Source: Plenodomus lindquistii
Taxonomy: Eukaryota > Ascomycota > Dothideomycetes > Pleosporales > Leptosphaeriaceae
NCBI GenBank assembly: GCA_025504975.1
Contig: JANUWI010000002.1
Span: 1-64,000 of the forward strand
Length of the DNA: 64,000 nt
Direction: 5' to 3'
Numbering within the stretch: position 1 is the first letter of the stretch; every line of letters starts with the position of its first letter. The notes beneath the pieces were generated by a model that was not told the DNA's origin, did no database searches, and saw only the letters and a program-made list of their open reading frames with translations. This document shows, piece by piece, positions 21,101-35,619 of the stretch. A program made the position numbers and the translations under genes.

Positions 21101-24100
21101 AGCATCTATAAAAGCTTTATAAATTTTAAATAGAAAAAAAAAAGTAGGTGTATATAGAGTAAACTACGCTTCTAGTACTTAATAGTATATATATAACTAA
21201 TATAACAACTAAAAAAGCTACTTTTAATATAATAAAAAAGTTTTTAGCTTTTTAAATAGAACGCGTAGTAGATAAAGTCTAGCTAATTAAAGCTAGTCTC
21301 TCTAGAATAAAGTTTATAGGTTACTTTAGGCTAATATAGGCTTATAGTAAAGGTAATAAATATAGTAGGCTAGCTAAAATAATAGATAATAGCTATTAAA
21401 TTCTAGTAATACTAGCTAATAAAGCGCAAGCTACTAATATAAAAAGAAAATAGAATTATCTAGCAGCTAAATAGCGCTTCTATAGTATTATTATAAACTA
21501 AAGCGTTTATAACTCTACTATAAAGCTCTATACAAATTTCTTTTTAGTAGTTTATATACTAATTAAGCTAAGCCTATTTACAAATAGCTTATATATTAAC
21601 TAGATACTACTAGAATAAATAGTAATACTTAAAAGGCTGTATACTATAGCTAGAACAGGTATATAAATAATAGTAGTAGTATATCTACTATAAAAGCTTA
21701 TTATTTAACTATAAACTATTCTAGTTATAGAGCTATAAACTAAAGAACTAACTATTATTACTATAAAGAAATATAAAAACGTAGTATAAAAGTATATAAC
21801 TAGAGTATATAGAGCTAATATAGTAAACACGCGTAGTATCCCCTTTTATAGTAAAAATAATAGAATAGCTTATATATTCTATAGCTCTATTAGAGATTAC
21901 TAGACTAACTTTATTACTTATAGGCATATTTTCTTTTCTATAGTCTAGACTAGTCTCTATATTAAACTTAAAGTTTAATATAAAAATAATATAGGCATTT
22001 ACAGCTACTTACTATAGCTATTTATAAATAGTCTAGTAAATAGTTATATAAAAGTTATTAATTTTATAAAGTATATATATAAGCCTCTAGATAATATAAA
22101 GCTAGAGCTAATTATTCTACTAGTAATAAATAGAAAACGCATATTAGAAATTATAAAAATAAAGCTATATATAGTAAAGTAATAATCTATCTAGCTCTTT
22201 AATAGAGCTGCTATAGTAGTAAAGCGCGCTATATATCTAGAAAATATATACACTATATCTCTATACGCCCTAATTAGTAGTAGAATAGTCTAGAAAAATA
22301 AAAGTAAAGGCTAAATTATACGCACGTAGCTTTTTATAGAAATACTAGCCCTTTTAAATCTAGAAAGTAAATAAATTTTATAGGTAAATAGGTAAAGTAG
22401 TAAACTTAGATAGCTATATCTAACTATTTAGATAGTAAAATATAAACTTTAAAGTATTAGAGCTAGTATCTATACTACTCTAATATTTAGCAAGCTAATA
22501 TAAAGCGCTATAAAAGGTGTATTACACGTTTAACAGGCCTAAATTATAGTATTTAGAAGTAATTAGTAGTAAAGCTAGAGATAAAATAGGCTATTCTAAA
22601 GTATAAAAAAAGCGTTAGAATAATTAACTAAAAGTATCTTTACTATAATTACTTTTCTCTACTAAGTTAAAACTATAATTAGTTTTATTTAAAAAGTTAA
22701 AACTATAATTAGTTATAGCAGACTAAAACTAATATAGTTTAGCGTTAGTAAAGGTTAGATTAGGCTAAAAAAAAGAAACCTAGCTAGATTTAAATATATT
22801 TAATTTATATAATTAAAAAAAAAAACTATATAAACCTATTATAGAGCGCGTAATAAACTAGTATTAAAGAATAAAAACTATAAACGTCTATTATAGATAG
22901 ATTAAAAAGTCTATTTATAGATTAGTATAGAAAATAAAACTAAAAAAGGTTTTTATAGGGCTGTACTGCAGGCACAGCTAGTAAAAAGCTTCTAAATAAT
23001 TAGTATAGAAATTTAAAAAGAGCTAGTAAAGCCTATAGCCTATATAGTAAATAAAAAATAAAAGTTAGAAAATAGTAAAATTATAATTTAGCTAGATAAA
23101 AATAGGTATTAACCTTTATAAATACACTATAATAGAGATATAGACTATTACACGCTTTTATAGATAGAAAAAAATATTACATAGTAGAAATTTTAATAGA
23201 GATAAAAACTAGAATATAGATAAATAGTTATTCTAGCGCTTAGACTACCTAATAAGAATATAATAAAATACTAAAAAATACTAAAACTTTATATATAGCT
23301 AAAAAGTACCTATTTTACATAGTAATAGCGCTACGTACAGACATTATACAGCTTTTAAAAGTAGATAGAAAAAAAGTAGCAAGTTTTATAAGTATTTTTA
23401 GCTACTTTACAGCTAGTTTAAAGGGTTTTTAGAGAAATAAAGTTAGTCTAGTTATATATAAAATTAATATAGAAAAGTAAATAGAGTTTCTAATTAGGCG
23501 TGTAGAAAAGATATAGTTTTTTTTTTAAAGTAATTAAACTAAGCTATTTAAAAATTGTAGAGAGCTTCTAGTACTATAAAAGTAGTAAATTATAAAGGCT
23601 ATATAAAGCTTAGAGTAGTAGTACATACTTACCTATAAGTTTATAGCTATTTAGTAGCTTATAAACAATATTATTTTAGTAATTTATAAAAGTATTTAGA
23701 AATACTCTAATAATATTATACTAGTCTATTTTAAAATTTTAGTAAGCTATAATAGCTATAGCTAGCTAGAAGGTATAAAATATAAATGTTATAGTATATA
23801 TTAAATAAAGCGTGTTAATAAACTAGAGATTACTTTATACTACTATTTAAACTTTATACTTTAGAAAATATCTATTTTTATTAAGTTTATAAATAAATAC
23901 CTATTTAAAAAAAAGCAGCTGCTTTTAAACTACAGAGCGCTTTATAATTTTCTAGGTACTTTTAAAATAAAGCGTGTTAATCTTTTAGTTATAAGCTTAG
24001 TAAAATAATAGTTTAAAAAAGTATATATAAAAATCTTTTTATTTAGTAAAAAGCTTTAGAAGCTTATTTTAGTAAATTTTTTTAATTTTTAAATTTTAGA

Positions 24101-27100
24101 ATCTAGTAGTTCTATAAATAGCTACTCTAATTACTACGTAAATAGTAGCATATTCTTAGTAAGTATAAGTAAAAACTTAGTTTAAAAAGTTCTAGAGAAG
24201 ATCCTCTATATTAATTCTATTTAAAAGATTATATATAAAGTATACTCTAGAAGTAGTATTACTTTCTAATACTAAAGTATTAGAATTTTTTTTATAGACT
24301 CTTTTACTTTTATAAATAGATAATCTATCTCTAGTTATTATAGAGCGTAAAAAAGGTAGGCGTACTTATTATATAGCTATAGATACTATTTTAGGTAGTA
24401 CTATAGAAATAGTAGTTACCTAAAAAATAGCTAGTTATAAAAATTTAGGCGCTTTATAAAGCGCTTTATTAATATTATAATAAAAGTTTTCTAAAATTTT
24501 ATTAATATTAAATAGCAGGCCTACTTTTATAAAACAAAACTTATTTTATAGGCTGCTACTATAATAGCTAGGTTTAATAGAGTTAAGTATAGGCTCTAGA
24601 GTGTATAAACTAGAAAAGCTATTTAAATTTATATTAATTCTTTATAACGCGCTAGCTAAGCGTGCTACTAATAGTAGAAAAGGCTTCTATAGTACTTAAT
24701 AATTAGATTAGCTATCTAGATTATTAGCTACTACTATATTCTCTCTACTCTCTAGCTAATAAGCTAGGTTTAATTTACGTAGTACTACTTCTATATTATT
24801 AGACTTATTTATAGCCTTAAAAAGTTAATTAAGCTAATTAAAATTTTTAGGCTTATTTTTTTCTATTTCTAGTACTAATACTATTTATTATAGCTTTTCT
24901 ATTACCTAAAAAGCTATTTTTTTAGAGTTATAGAAAAGATTTTTATTAAAAGTAATATTACGTATAGTAATAATAGAGTTAAGTTTAAAAATTTATATTT
25001 TATATATATTAGATAATCTATATTCTACTAGATATCTAATATAGCTCTATAAAATTACTTTAAAACTCTATTTATAACGCCTAGCTGCTTTATTTCTATT
25101 AAAAAAATAGGCTTTATAGCTATAGGCGTAAATACTATTCTAATCTAGCTATAAATTAGCTATTTAAAGCTTAATCTACGCTAGTTAATACTATTTAAAC
25201 TACCTCTAAAACTATTAAAAGAGTATTTTATTTAAAGACTATATATTTTAAGTTTAGAATAGGCTTATATTATATAGCTACGTTACTACTTTAATAATAT
25301 AAAGCTATAATTTTTTAGATAGATTAGTAGTAATTTTTATTTTAATTTACTTTATAATAATCTTTTTATCTACTTTTTCTAGCCTACTATTTAGCTTATA
25401 AATGTAGAGAGGTAAGCTTTTACTTTTAATACCTATATTTTCTATCTATATTTTAAAATCTAATAATCCGCGCTAGAAGAGCGTTACTGCGTTATTATTT
25501 TATATAATAATATAGATTTTAAGTTTATACTAGGTATAGATTATACTCTAGAATATTTTAAAAATACTAAAAATCTTTTTTACTCCTTTTTTTATAAAGC
25601 TATAGGTATAAAGCTTACTACTATAATTATTTTTAATAATAAGTATTTACTATTCTCTAGAGCTTTTTAATAGTATATTAAAAAGATTCTATAATACTTT
25701 CTAATATAGCTAAATAGACTATTTTTAGAGCCTTTATAAAATAATTTAGCTAGCGTAAATTACAGCGCAGTATTTATACTTTTTCTATAAAATACTATTT
25801 ATTTATATACCTCTAGCGTGCTTTATAAGTACTTAGAGCGCTTTTAGGCTAAAGTAGCTAGATCTAGTATACTAAAGCTTTTTTAAATTAAAGCGTAGAT
25901 AAGTAGTAAAAGATTTTTTTATTAGAGCTAAAATTATATTTATAGCTAAAAAGTAGACAGTAATAGACTTATATTCTATAAAAGTTAAATTCTATTTATA
26001 TATTAACTAGGCTAATATAACGCTTTTTTTATAACTACTATATTATAGTATTGCGTCTAGTCTAAAATACTATACTTTTTTATTTTAAAGTAGAGCTTCT
26101 AATATAATATTAATATAGAACTCTTTTACTACTACTATATTAAATAGTTCTAAGTTCTCTATATACTTTTTACATACTTTTATAAAAATATTTTTTATTA
26201 TTTAAGTATCTATTCTAGAGATCTAGAAGAATAAAGTGCCTATTTCTACTATAAAGATCTTTTTACTTTTTTTAAAAGTGCCTAGCTTAAAATAATTAAC
26301 TAAATTAACTAAGTAAAAAGTGCCTCTGTTATCTAAAATTATACTTTTAGATAGTAGGTAAGTATTAAAATCTATAGTACTATATACTCTATATATTATT
26401 ATAAGTCTATTTAGTTATAAATTAATAAAAGTAGCCTAAATTGCTCTAGAGAAGCTCCTAAATTCTCTACTTTTAGCTTTTCTATTCTATTTATTAGTAG
26501 AGCTTTTAGCCTTTACCGCTTTTTTAAAAAATTTAAATTATAGCTTATTAAAGTAGGCTAATAGCTTTTTTTTCTTTTTATTTTCTATTTTATATAGTTT
26601 ATTAGTAAACGTAGCTTTTATTTAGTAGTAATCTTTTAGGCTCTATTTATAATCTCTATTATAGAGATATATAGCTAATTCTAAAGCTTCTATTAAACTA
26701 TTATCTATATCTATAGTAAAAAAGATTCTTTTTTCTCTATTTCTAGTGCGTAGTGTATATTAGTAGAGTAATTTAGAGTAGATATAGCTAATCTACTTAA
26801 GCGTTAAAGTACTAGTAGTACGCTCTAGTACTTTATTTTTAATAATTTTTTAATATATAGATTTTACCTAGTTAGGTAAAATTTTTAGTGTAAAAGCGTC
26901 TAAATAGTTATAGATAGTAATTTACTCTTCTACTTTATTAAGCTTATATACTCTAGCTTTTTTATAAAAAAGTATTTATTTCTACTACTAGCAGCTCGCG
27001 TTATTAGTAGTATAAGCCTTTTATAAATAAGCTTAGTACTTAGTCTATACCTAGTTTTTTATACTATTTTTATTTAAAGCTAATTCTTTTTTAAGTGCCT

Positions 27101-27592
27101 TTATAAAAGCCTATAAAGTAATAGTTTTAGTTATAATAATATTAAAAAAATATAGTTAAAAAAAATTAGGCTTAACTATAGTATTAATCTATTTCTATAT
27201 AGCTTTAAACTTTTTACTTTTAATAAACTACTAGCTTTTATAGATTTTATACTAGGCTACTTTAATTTTAAATAGCTTAATATTATTTTTAGTTAGAGAG
27301 TCTAGCTTATTAGATTAATAATTATAAAAAATAGTAATAGACTTTTTATTAAAATTATAGTATTACTAGATGCTTTAATTTATAGTAAGCAGCTAGTACT
27401 ATAGAAACTAGTTAAACTAGTTAGCTAGACTATTAAAAAGATACGTAGTAGCTATTATAGTAGTAATTATTAAAATTAGAGTATTAGTAATAATTAAAGC
27501 GTTTAAGCACCTATTTTAAAGCGCTTCTATTAAAAAATAGAAGAATAAATTAAGAATAAAAAAGCGCTTCTAGGCTTATAACTATTATAGAA

Positions 27593-27764
27593 ATAGGTAC
27601 TTAAAAATAATTAGAAAATAAATTATTATATTACTAGCTAGAAAGAGATTATACTATATATACTTTTACTACGTAGGATTATATAGATAAAAGCAGAGGA
27701 GCTTTATAGAAGATTCTAAAATTAAATAGATATAGCGTTAGCTAAGTACTATATACGTATAATA
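27593..27764 (+). repeat. Dispersed direct repeat, right copy (partner 13601-13782)
   Basis: The same sequence order as the left copy, including AGAAATAATTAGAAAAT-like and GATATAGCGTTAGCTAA segments. It retains slightly different C/T states, as expected when RIP acts on each copy separately. Confidence 0.6.
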
Positions 27765-29334
27765 CTAGTTATATTAGCTTATATAGTAGTATAGTAAATA
27801 GTAAATATTATAGTATTTCTAGATAAATAGCTAAAATTATTTATAATTAGATATACTTTTTATACTATTAGTTATATAGATAAGCTAACTATTAAATATA
27901 ATATAGAATTTAAGCTATAAGTTATTACTTACGCAGTGTTATTTTAAAAGTAGAATTTTATCTTTATTATAGAAAAGTTTTTTAAGTTTAAAGTCTACTA
28001 GTAGTATAAATATAACCTAATTAAATAGAAAAATACTAGATATCTAGATAAAAAGCTAATACTAAAAAATATTATATTAGCTACTAGCTATTATATAGCG
28101 CGCGTAGCTTTAAATATTATAATACTAGTATAGTACTTTATAAAAAATAGTATAATTTTTTATAACTTTAGTATTAAAACTAATACCTAGCTTTAAATAT
28201 AGCGCTAAAATTCTATAAACTCTAAATTTATTATTTTAATTAAATAGCTTAGCCTAGCGCGATGCTATAAATACTATAAACTAAAAGTAAAGTTAATAAA
28301 AAATAAAGTAGATAGAATAAAGTCTATTATAGCTATTAATAATATTCTAATATTTACTATCTATTTAGCTCTACTCTATACTAATTTCTTTTTAGATAAA
28401 GTTATAGAGTATAAAGCTACTATAACTAGTTTATAGAAATTTAAATTAAAATATTAGTTTAAATATAATTTAGGTATATAGATAATACTAGTAACTTAAA
28501 AGTCTATAAATATTAGTATAAATCTATAGGTTATTTAGTCTATCTATACTATAAATATATTTAGTATTAGAGAATAGTATATATAAACCCTTATATAGGT
28601 CTACTAAATAAGCTAAAAAAAAAAAGTAGTATATAAAGTTATTTTTATTAATAATATATTTACTATAGAGAAGAGAATTTTAGCTAGCTTTACAGTAGGC
28701 TTAACTATTCTAAATAAAAAAAATAATAAAAAGGATAATAATAAAAATAAATAGAGTAATAAAAATAATAAAAATAATATAATAGTTTTTAACTAAATAT
28801 CTACTTAGTATATAGACTAAAAGTAATAGAGAAATAAATATTTAAAAAAAGGTAATAGGTTTTATATAAAAAGTATAACTTTAGTTTTTATATATTAGCT
28901 TATTTTATATATTTTTTTATATAGTATAATATAAAGCCTATTAGATATTTATATTATATTATACTATAATATAATACTATATAATAAACTATAGTTTATA
29001 CTACTAAACTAGACTATTATTTATTTAGCTATAATAATACTAAGTAGAGTATATATATATAAATACTAAAGTAATATAGTAAAAAAGTAGTATTTATATA
29101 GTTTTTATATATATTCTCTATATAGTTTTTTTATAAACTTTATATAAAATTATATAATTTTCTTATAGTCTAGCTATACTAGTTTTTAACTATTTTAAAT
29201 ATTAGTAGGTTTATAAAAGAAGTTATCTAGTAGATCTAGTTTCTAGTTTATTTAATTATATTTTATATACGCGCTGCTAGGTAGTTTAGAAGTTCTTTTA
29301 TAGATATAAAATAAAGTTTAGATAATAAAAGTAT

Positions 29335-29551
29335 AGCTCTAGAAGCTAAATAGAGTTAGAATAAAAAACGTCTAGCTCTAGAAGCTAGATAGAGTTAGAA
29401 TAAAAGATATTTAGCTCTAGAAACTAAATAAAGTTAGAATAAAAAATATCTAGCTTTAGAAGCTAAATAAAGTTAGAATAATAAAAGTCTAGCTCTAGAA
29501 GCTAGATAAAGTTAAAATAATAAAAGTCTAGCTCTAGAAGCTAGATATATT
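29335..29551 (+). repeat. 39-bp minisatellite array A (six units)
   Basis: Units begin at 29335, 29374, 29413, 29452, 29491 and 29530, an exact 39-bp period. Each contains an AGCTCTAGAAGCTAGAT-like core, itself an imperfect palindrome, followed by an AGTTAGAATAA-type tail. Array B at 40890-41145 has the same core. The origin is unknown. Confidence 0.82.
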
Positions 29552-30460
29552 TATTTAGTTAACTCTAGAAGCTACTAGTATTCTAGAAATATTATATATA
29601 TACCTAATATAGAAAGCTATTTTATTAATATTAAATAAATTTATAAATACTAGTATATTTAAAAAAACTTATTATTTAATTATATAGCTTTTTTTAAAAC
29701 TAGTTATAAAAAAGTAGTTTAAAAAGCTTTTTTTATTAGTTAAATTAAAGTTAATACTATAGAAAAATAATTATTTTTAAAAATTTTAGTTTTACTATAC
29801 ATTAATATTTAAAGTATTATATAGTTTTTAGGTACACTATTTTAGTATTACTTTAAATTATTATTTAGTAAAGTAGAAAATACTATATATATAGTAAAAA
29901 GTTATACGCGTATAGTAAAAAATTATATAAATATACTAGAGAATTCTATATATATAGCCTACTAGTAGCTAATAGTCTAATAGATAAATATTAGATACTA
30001 AACCTTTAGTAAAAATAGAGTTAGTATAATAATTATAAAAAGCGCTAAAGCTTTTTCTATTTATTATTTTACTTATTAAATAACTATATTAATTTTAAAT
30101 TTTTATAATAAAATTACTACTAATTACTACTATATAGTTAAAGGACTTTACTACTCTATATAATAAAAAAAAAAGTATAAATTTATTCTACTAAATAATA
30201 GACTAATAAGAAAATGCTATAGTATAAAGCTAATACCTATACTTATAATAAAAATAGATAGATAAAAAAAAACTATATTTTTATATATAAAAATAGTATA
30301 AGAAAACTATATATAAAATAGATAGAGAAAAGAAAGTAGTAGTATAGTATATAGGTAAAGTAACTATAATACCTAAGTTATAAAAGTTTTAGAGTTAGAT
30401 AGAGCTATAGAAAAGTATTATTAGCTTTAGAAGCTAAATACTATATTTAAGAATATATAA

Positions 30461-30540
30461 CTACGTAGTACTTTTTTTTAAAATAGAATAAAAGTAATTT
30501 TCTACGTACTACTTTTTTTCTAAATAGGCTAGAATAGTAG
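30461..30540 (+). repeat. 80-bp dispersed repeat, left copy (partner 41211-41290)
   Basis: TACGTAGTACTTTTT, then AAATAGAATAAAAGTAATTT, then TCTACGTACTA and AAATAGGCTA occur in the same order at both loci. With the nearby minisatellite arrays it suggests that the two places carry pieces of one repeat family. Confidence 0.65.
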
Positions 30541-30989
30541 GCTTAGTATAGAATAATTATATATAGAATAATATATCTAGAAGACTATTTCTATTATTAC
30601 TAGTCTATTATTAAGTATTTCTATTTTTCTATTTTAGTATAGATTAGAGATTTAAATTAAAAAATAAAAGTTTATAGTTTTTTCTACTACGCTAGTCTAC
30701 TATATTATTACTCTTTTAGACTTAGTATAGAATAATAATATATAAAATAATAAATTTAGAAAATTACTTCTATTATATTAAGCTATTTCTATAGTAGTTT
30801 TACCTTTTAATTTTAGTATAGATTTAGGATTTAAATTAAAGTAAAAAAAAATAATTTTTAAAAAAAAGCACAGTTTACATTTTTGTTAATTACAGCTAGT
30901 AATTAAGAATTCTATAGGTATTAGCTTTTAATAAAATCTATATAGATCTAGAGTCTAAAGAATATACTATTTTCTATATTTACTATAGA

Positions 30990-33500
30990 TTATATAAGTA
31001 TAAAGTACTTTTTTTTTAGCCTTTTTAATAGCCTCTCTACCTATTAAAAGTATATAAATAATATATTTATAGATTATTTAGATAATTTCTATATTACCTA
31101 CTTAGATAATATTTTTATTTACTTTAAAAATGTTTAGAGCTACTAATAATATATTAAGCTTATTCTAGAAAAACTATAAAAAGTAAAACTATAAATAGTA
31201 ATTAAAAAAAGAAAATTCTATATTATTTAAACTAAGTATTTAGAATATATTTTAACTAATATAAAAATAAAAGTAGATCTAGAAAAAATAGAAGTACTTT
31301 ATAACTAGGTCTAATCTACTACTATAATAGATATTAAATCTTTTCTAGAGTTTACTAAATTCTATAGATAGTTTATATCTAAATTTTTATAAGTAGCTAA
31401 GCTAATAATAGCTCTATAAAGTCTTTTAACTCTATTTATATAGATTAAAAATTATTAAAGTAGTTTTAAAAAGCTAAAATTTTTACTTCTAGTAATTCTA
31501 GTCCTGTACTACTTTAATTCTAATTATAATATAAAACTAGAAACTAATACTTCTAGTAAAGTAGTAGCTAGAATTATATTTTAAAAATACCTAGATAGTA
31601 AATAGTACTCTATAGCTTTTTATAGTAAAATACTTACTAAAATAGAGCTTAATTAGAAAATATATAATAAAAAACTATTTATTATTATTACTACTTTTAA
31701 AAAATAGAAAACTAAACTAATTTTAGTTTAGTACTAAATCTAAGTATATACTAATTATTTATTATTAAAGTATTTTATAAATATAAAAGTTCTAAATTAA
31801 TAATAAACTAACTAGGCTAAGTTTATAGCTTTTTTTAATTTCTAAATTAAATATACTCTAGGTAAAAGTAATAAACACATAAATATTTTTAGTTAATAAA
31901 AATAAAATATAAAAAATTTTAAAGTAGTCTAATAAAATAATTACTTTTTAGTTTTTTTTAACCTAGCTAGGCTACACAGCTATATTAACTCTAAACTAAT
32001 AAAATAATATCTAGAGTTTTTTTTATAAATAACTATTATTTTTTTTTAACTAACTCTAATAATATTATTTAATTTTTTAGAACTAATAAAAGCTCTATAA
32101 AAAAAACTATTAGTTTTTTAAAAAAAAAACGCTTTTTACTACTTTTCTAGTATTAGATAGATAATAGACTTTTTTTTTATATAAACTATTTTTACGTTTC
32201 TCTAGACTTTTTACTCTATATTTAATTTATTAGAAAAGTATATAATTAAATATTTATAGTCTACTCTAGTACTATAAAAATTTACTAGTTATTTATATAA
32301 TTATACTACTAGAAAAGAATAAAAGCTATTAATAAATATTATATACGTAACTATATTACCTACTAAAAATTCTATATAAAATAAATCTAAATTTAAAAAT
32401 TTTTTTACTTTTTACTAATTCTAGAAAAACTTAAATAATATTTTATAATGTACTTTAAATTTTTTTTAAAAACTAATATAGCTATAATTAGATTCTAGTA
32501 GTTTTTAATTAATTTATTAAATAAATAATTATAATACTATACTATAAAATAATAAATATTTTAAACTTTATTTAATTATTTATATAATATATATATTAGT
32601 TTAAATATACTTTTAAAAATATTATTTTAGACTATAATACCTAGTTTAGTTTCTAATTCTAGTTTAAATTCTATTAAATTATTAATACTAAACTATAACT
32701 CTCTACTATTTATTATAAATAAACTAATAGCTAAACTAAAATTAAAAATAAATATATTAACTAATATTTATAATTATTTATAATATACTACTAGAATAAC
32801 TAGAGTAAACTTTTTCTATTTATAAACTAAGCCTAGATAATATTTTTATATATATTAATAGAAATAGCTCTATACTAGCTTCTATATAGTTTTAAACTCT
32901 AATAAAACTATAACTAGCACTATTTAAAAGTAGCTAATTCTAATAAAAAATTTAACTACTAAAAAGTTTATAATCTAGCTATTTAAATATATAATATTTA
33001 GAAATAAACTAAAAAAAATATAGAAAAAGTATAAAATTAAATATATTTTACTATTAATATTTATTAATATTCTATTAACTAGAGAATTAGAGATAAAGTT
33101 TATTTTTTTACTACTAACCTAGTAACTATAAAATCTAGCTAAAAGTTATTTAAAGTATAGAAAAGTTTTTTTAAAATTTTAAAATAAATTAGATATTTCT
33201 ATAAATTTAAACTTTTTTTAAATTTTAAAATATATAACGTGTTTATATCTAATATTCTCTATAAAAATTTTAATAACTTTTTACTATAATAAAAAGTTTT
33301 AAAGCTACTAGCTACCTTTATATAAAGTATAGAAAAGTAAAAAATTAAAAAAATTTTTACTAGTAAATTTAGTTAAAATAAACTAAAATATAAAGCTAGC
33401 TAGGTAGAATATAATCTAGATTTAACTTAGTATCTAGCCTCTAATTTTATAATTTTTTATTTATAAACTATAAAATTTCTACTAGAAGTATTCTAATTAT
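30990..33500 (+). pseudogene. Fossil Ty3/gypsy chromovirus pol, killed by RIP
   Basis: Reading the + strand through stops gives a recognisable gypsy order. A YLDN-type box, from YLDD, lies at 31099-31110, followed by ITYLDN/IFIY context and a VLEKL-like segment. The RNase H region has LETNTSS near 31535 and IAFYSKI near 31612. Integrase-like sequence is presumed to follow. Around 33385-33480 a chromodomain-like motif (WVEYNLD, then a stop where Trp is expected, then YLASNF) appears. Many stops sit where TGG or CAA/CAG would be, as RIP predicts. LTRs were not identified, so the limits are approximate. The copy is certainly non-functional. Confidence 0.72.
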
Positions 33501-35614
33501 CTAGAACTTCTCTAGGCACTAAATAAATAGCTTTAGATATAGAAAAAAAAAGTAGAGAATATATTATAGTTAGTAAATAATTATATTTTATAAATTTAAT
33601 AGTTTTTTTTATTATTAATATATAAAAATTATAGCTAATATATAAAACTAGTATATAGCTTTTACTAATAAAACTTTTAGTCTAGTAAACTAACTATTAT
33701 AAATAAATATAAAAGTTTTTTAAAATTTATCTATTTACTATTATAACTTTTTAACTTTTATTTTACTATTTAAAACGTTATATACTTTATTTAATTTAAA
33801 GTCTTTAGTACTTTTATATTTTAAAAACTTTCTATTAAATTTATAAATAGGCCTACGTTTTTTTTTACTATTAAGAAAATCTAGAGCTTTTTTAAAAAAA
33901 GTAGCAGCTAAAGCTACTATATTTTCTTAGAAAAGCTATATTTTTTAGTATAAATTTAATACTTTTTTATATAAACTTTAAAGCTTTTTTTATTATATAT
34001 AGTAGCTTACTAGTATTATATTAGTTACGCTAAATCTAGTAATCTATATAGTTACTATTTATACTATAAAAGCTAATATTTTTATAGCTAAGCTAGCTAT
34101 AGCTTTTAAATTTACTAGTTTAGCTTTAAACTTTTTTACTTTATTTTAATTAGCTAGTATAGTTTATATAGTATAGCCTTTAAAGTTATAAAGCGCTACT
34201 ATAATTTAGTTATATTCTAATTCTATATATATAGGCACCTAAAAAAGTTAAAAAAAACTCTAAACTAGTAAAAAAAAATAGTTATTTACTAGTTTATATT
34301 TTTTATTTAGAAATATATAATAAGCACACTTTTATACGTCTACTAATTTAAATAAATATATAAAATTAAATTTACTATAAAACTAGGCCTAGATAGAGTA
34401 TAAATAAAAAACTTAATAGACTAAAAAGTATATACCTAGAGGTATAAAAATAGGGATTTTTATAAAAGTTATTTAGTATTAGTATTAGAGGTAATAATAA
34501 ATAGTAATAGAGTATATATAATAGAAGTATAAAGTATAAAAAGTAAAAAAAAATTATAATATTTAAAAAATTATTATATTCTACTAGAGTAACTACTAGA
34601 TTTAGTAGTTATTATAATAATTATTAATAAATAGTAAATAGAAAGTTATATTTACTTTAATAAAATAATAATTCTAGAATAAACTCTATATTAAGGTTAT
34701 ATAGAGAATACTTAGATATAAAACTATTTAATTTAAAATAGAGAGTAATATAACAAAGCTATATTCTATTATAATAATAATTTTTATAAATAAAAGCTTT
34801 TTTATAAGCTATTTCTATTTTTTTTTATATAATTTTATTAAAAATAGAAAACTATACTAATTTCTACCTAAACTACCTCTATAATATACCTAGTTTAGAT
34901 TCTATTAAAATCTCTCCTTTACTATTACCTACGTGCTAATATAGTAGAGGAAAAAAAAAATCTATAAAGGCCTAGAACTACTACTAAATTCTACTTTATA
35001 TAGCTTACTTTTTTAATAGAACTATAGAGGTATAGTTTTTTTATTTTTTTATATAAAGCCTATACAAATATAACGTATTTAGCTTTTTAATCTACGCCTA
35101 CTTCTATATATCTTTAAGCTAATTTAAACGCTTTTTAGTATTTTATATTCTTAAGCTATTATACTTTTACTCTAGAAAATATTACTAGAGTATAATTCTA
35201 GTAAATAGAGGCTATACTTTATAGCGTATAGTATAGATAAATAGTGTTTAAAATAGTAAAGTTTATAATACTATTTATATATTATCTATTAAAATAAACT
35301 ATTTTAACTATACTAAATAAAATAAAGTATTAAGATTTATATATAGTAGTATTAAAAGTAAATACTAAGTATTATTTAGTATATATAGAGAGGTTAGTTA
35401 ATATAGTAAAAGAAACTATATTATTATATATAAAAATAATATAAATAGATTAGATAATAGATATAGAATTATATAGTAGAAAATATAGTTATATTAGCTA
35501 GCTCTATACTAGTTTATATAATTTATTTAGAGTAGTATAGAATAATAGTTATAAATATAAAGTAGTAGTACTTTTAAAAAGTATAAAGTAGAAATTAGAT
35601 AAAAAAATAGCTAT

Positions 35615-35619
35615 ATAGT
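35615..35619 (+). repeat. Target-site duplication ATAGT, left
   Basis: ATAGT precedes the copia element and is repeated at 40809-40813 just after it. A five-base duplication is the usual size for Ty1/copia integration. The target is RIP-mutated A+T-rich DNA. Confidence 0.8.

Larger units (their letters stand above)
11454..35614. other. A+T-rich, RIP-saturated subtelomeric desert without intact genes
   Basis: Long stretches contain almost no CA or TG dinucleotides, and TA is everywhere. Rows I counted are about 15-30% G+C. All six frames are riddled with TAA/TAG. This is the signature of RIP (CpA to TpA) on repeated DNA. Between about 16.0 and 23.6 kb some CA/TG remain (for example GGCAGGTACAGG near 17480), so that stretch is less fully mutated or of different origin. 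Dead transposon pieces recognised inside are listed separately. For the rest I see no structure I can name. Confidence 0.92.

Noticed and set aside
18600..22800. Possible dead RecQ-type telomere-linked helicase
   Set aside because: Subtelomeric location suggested it, and a few translated stretches looked helicase-like. I could not find an ordered set of helicase motifs through the stops, so no call is made.
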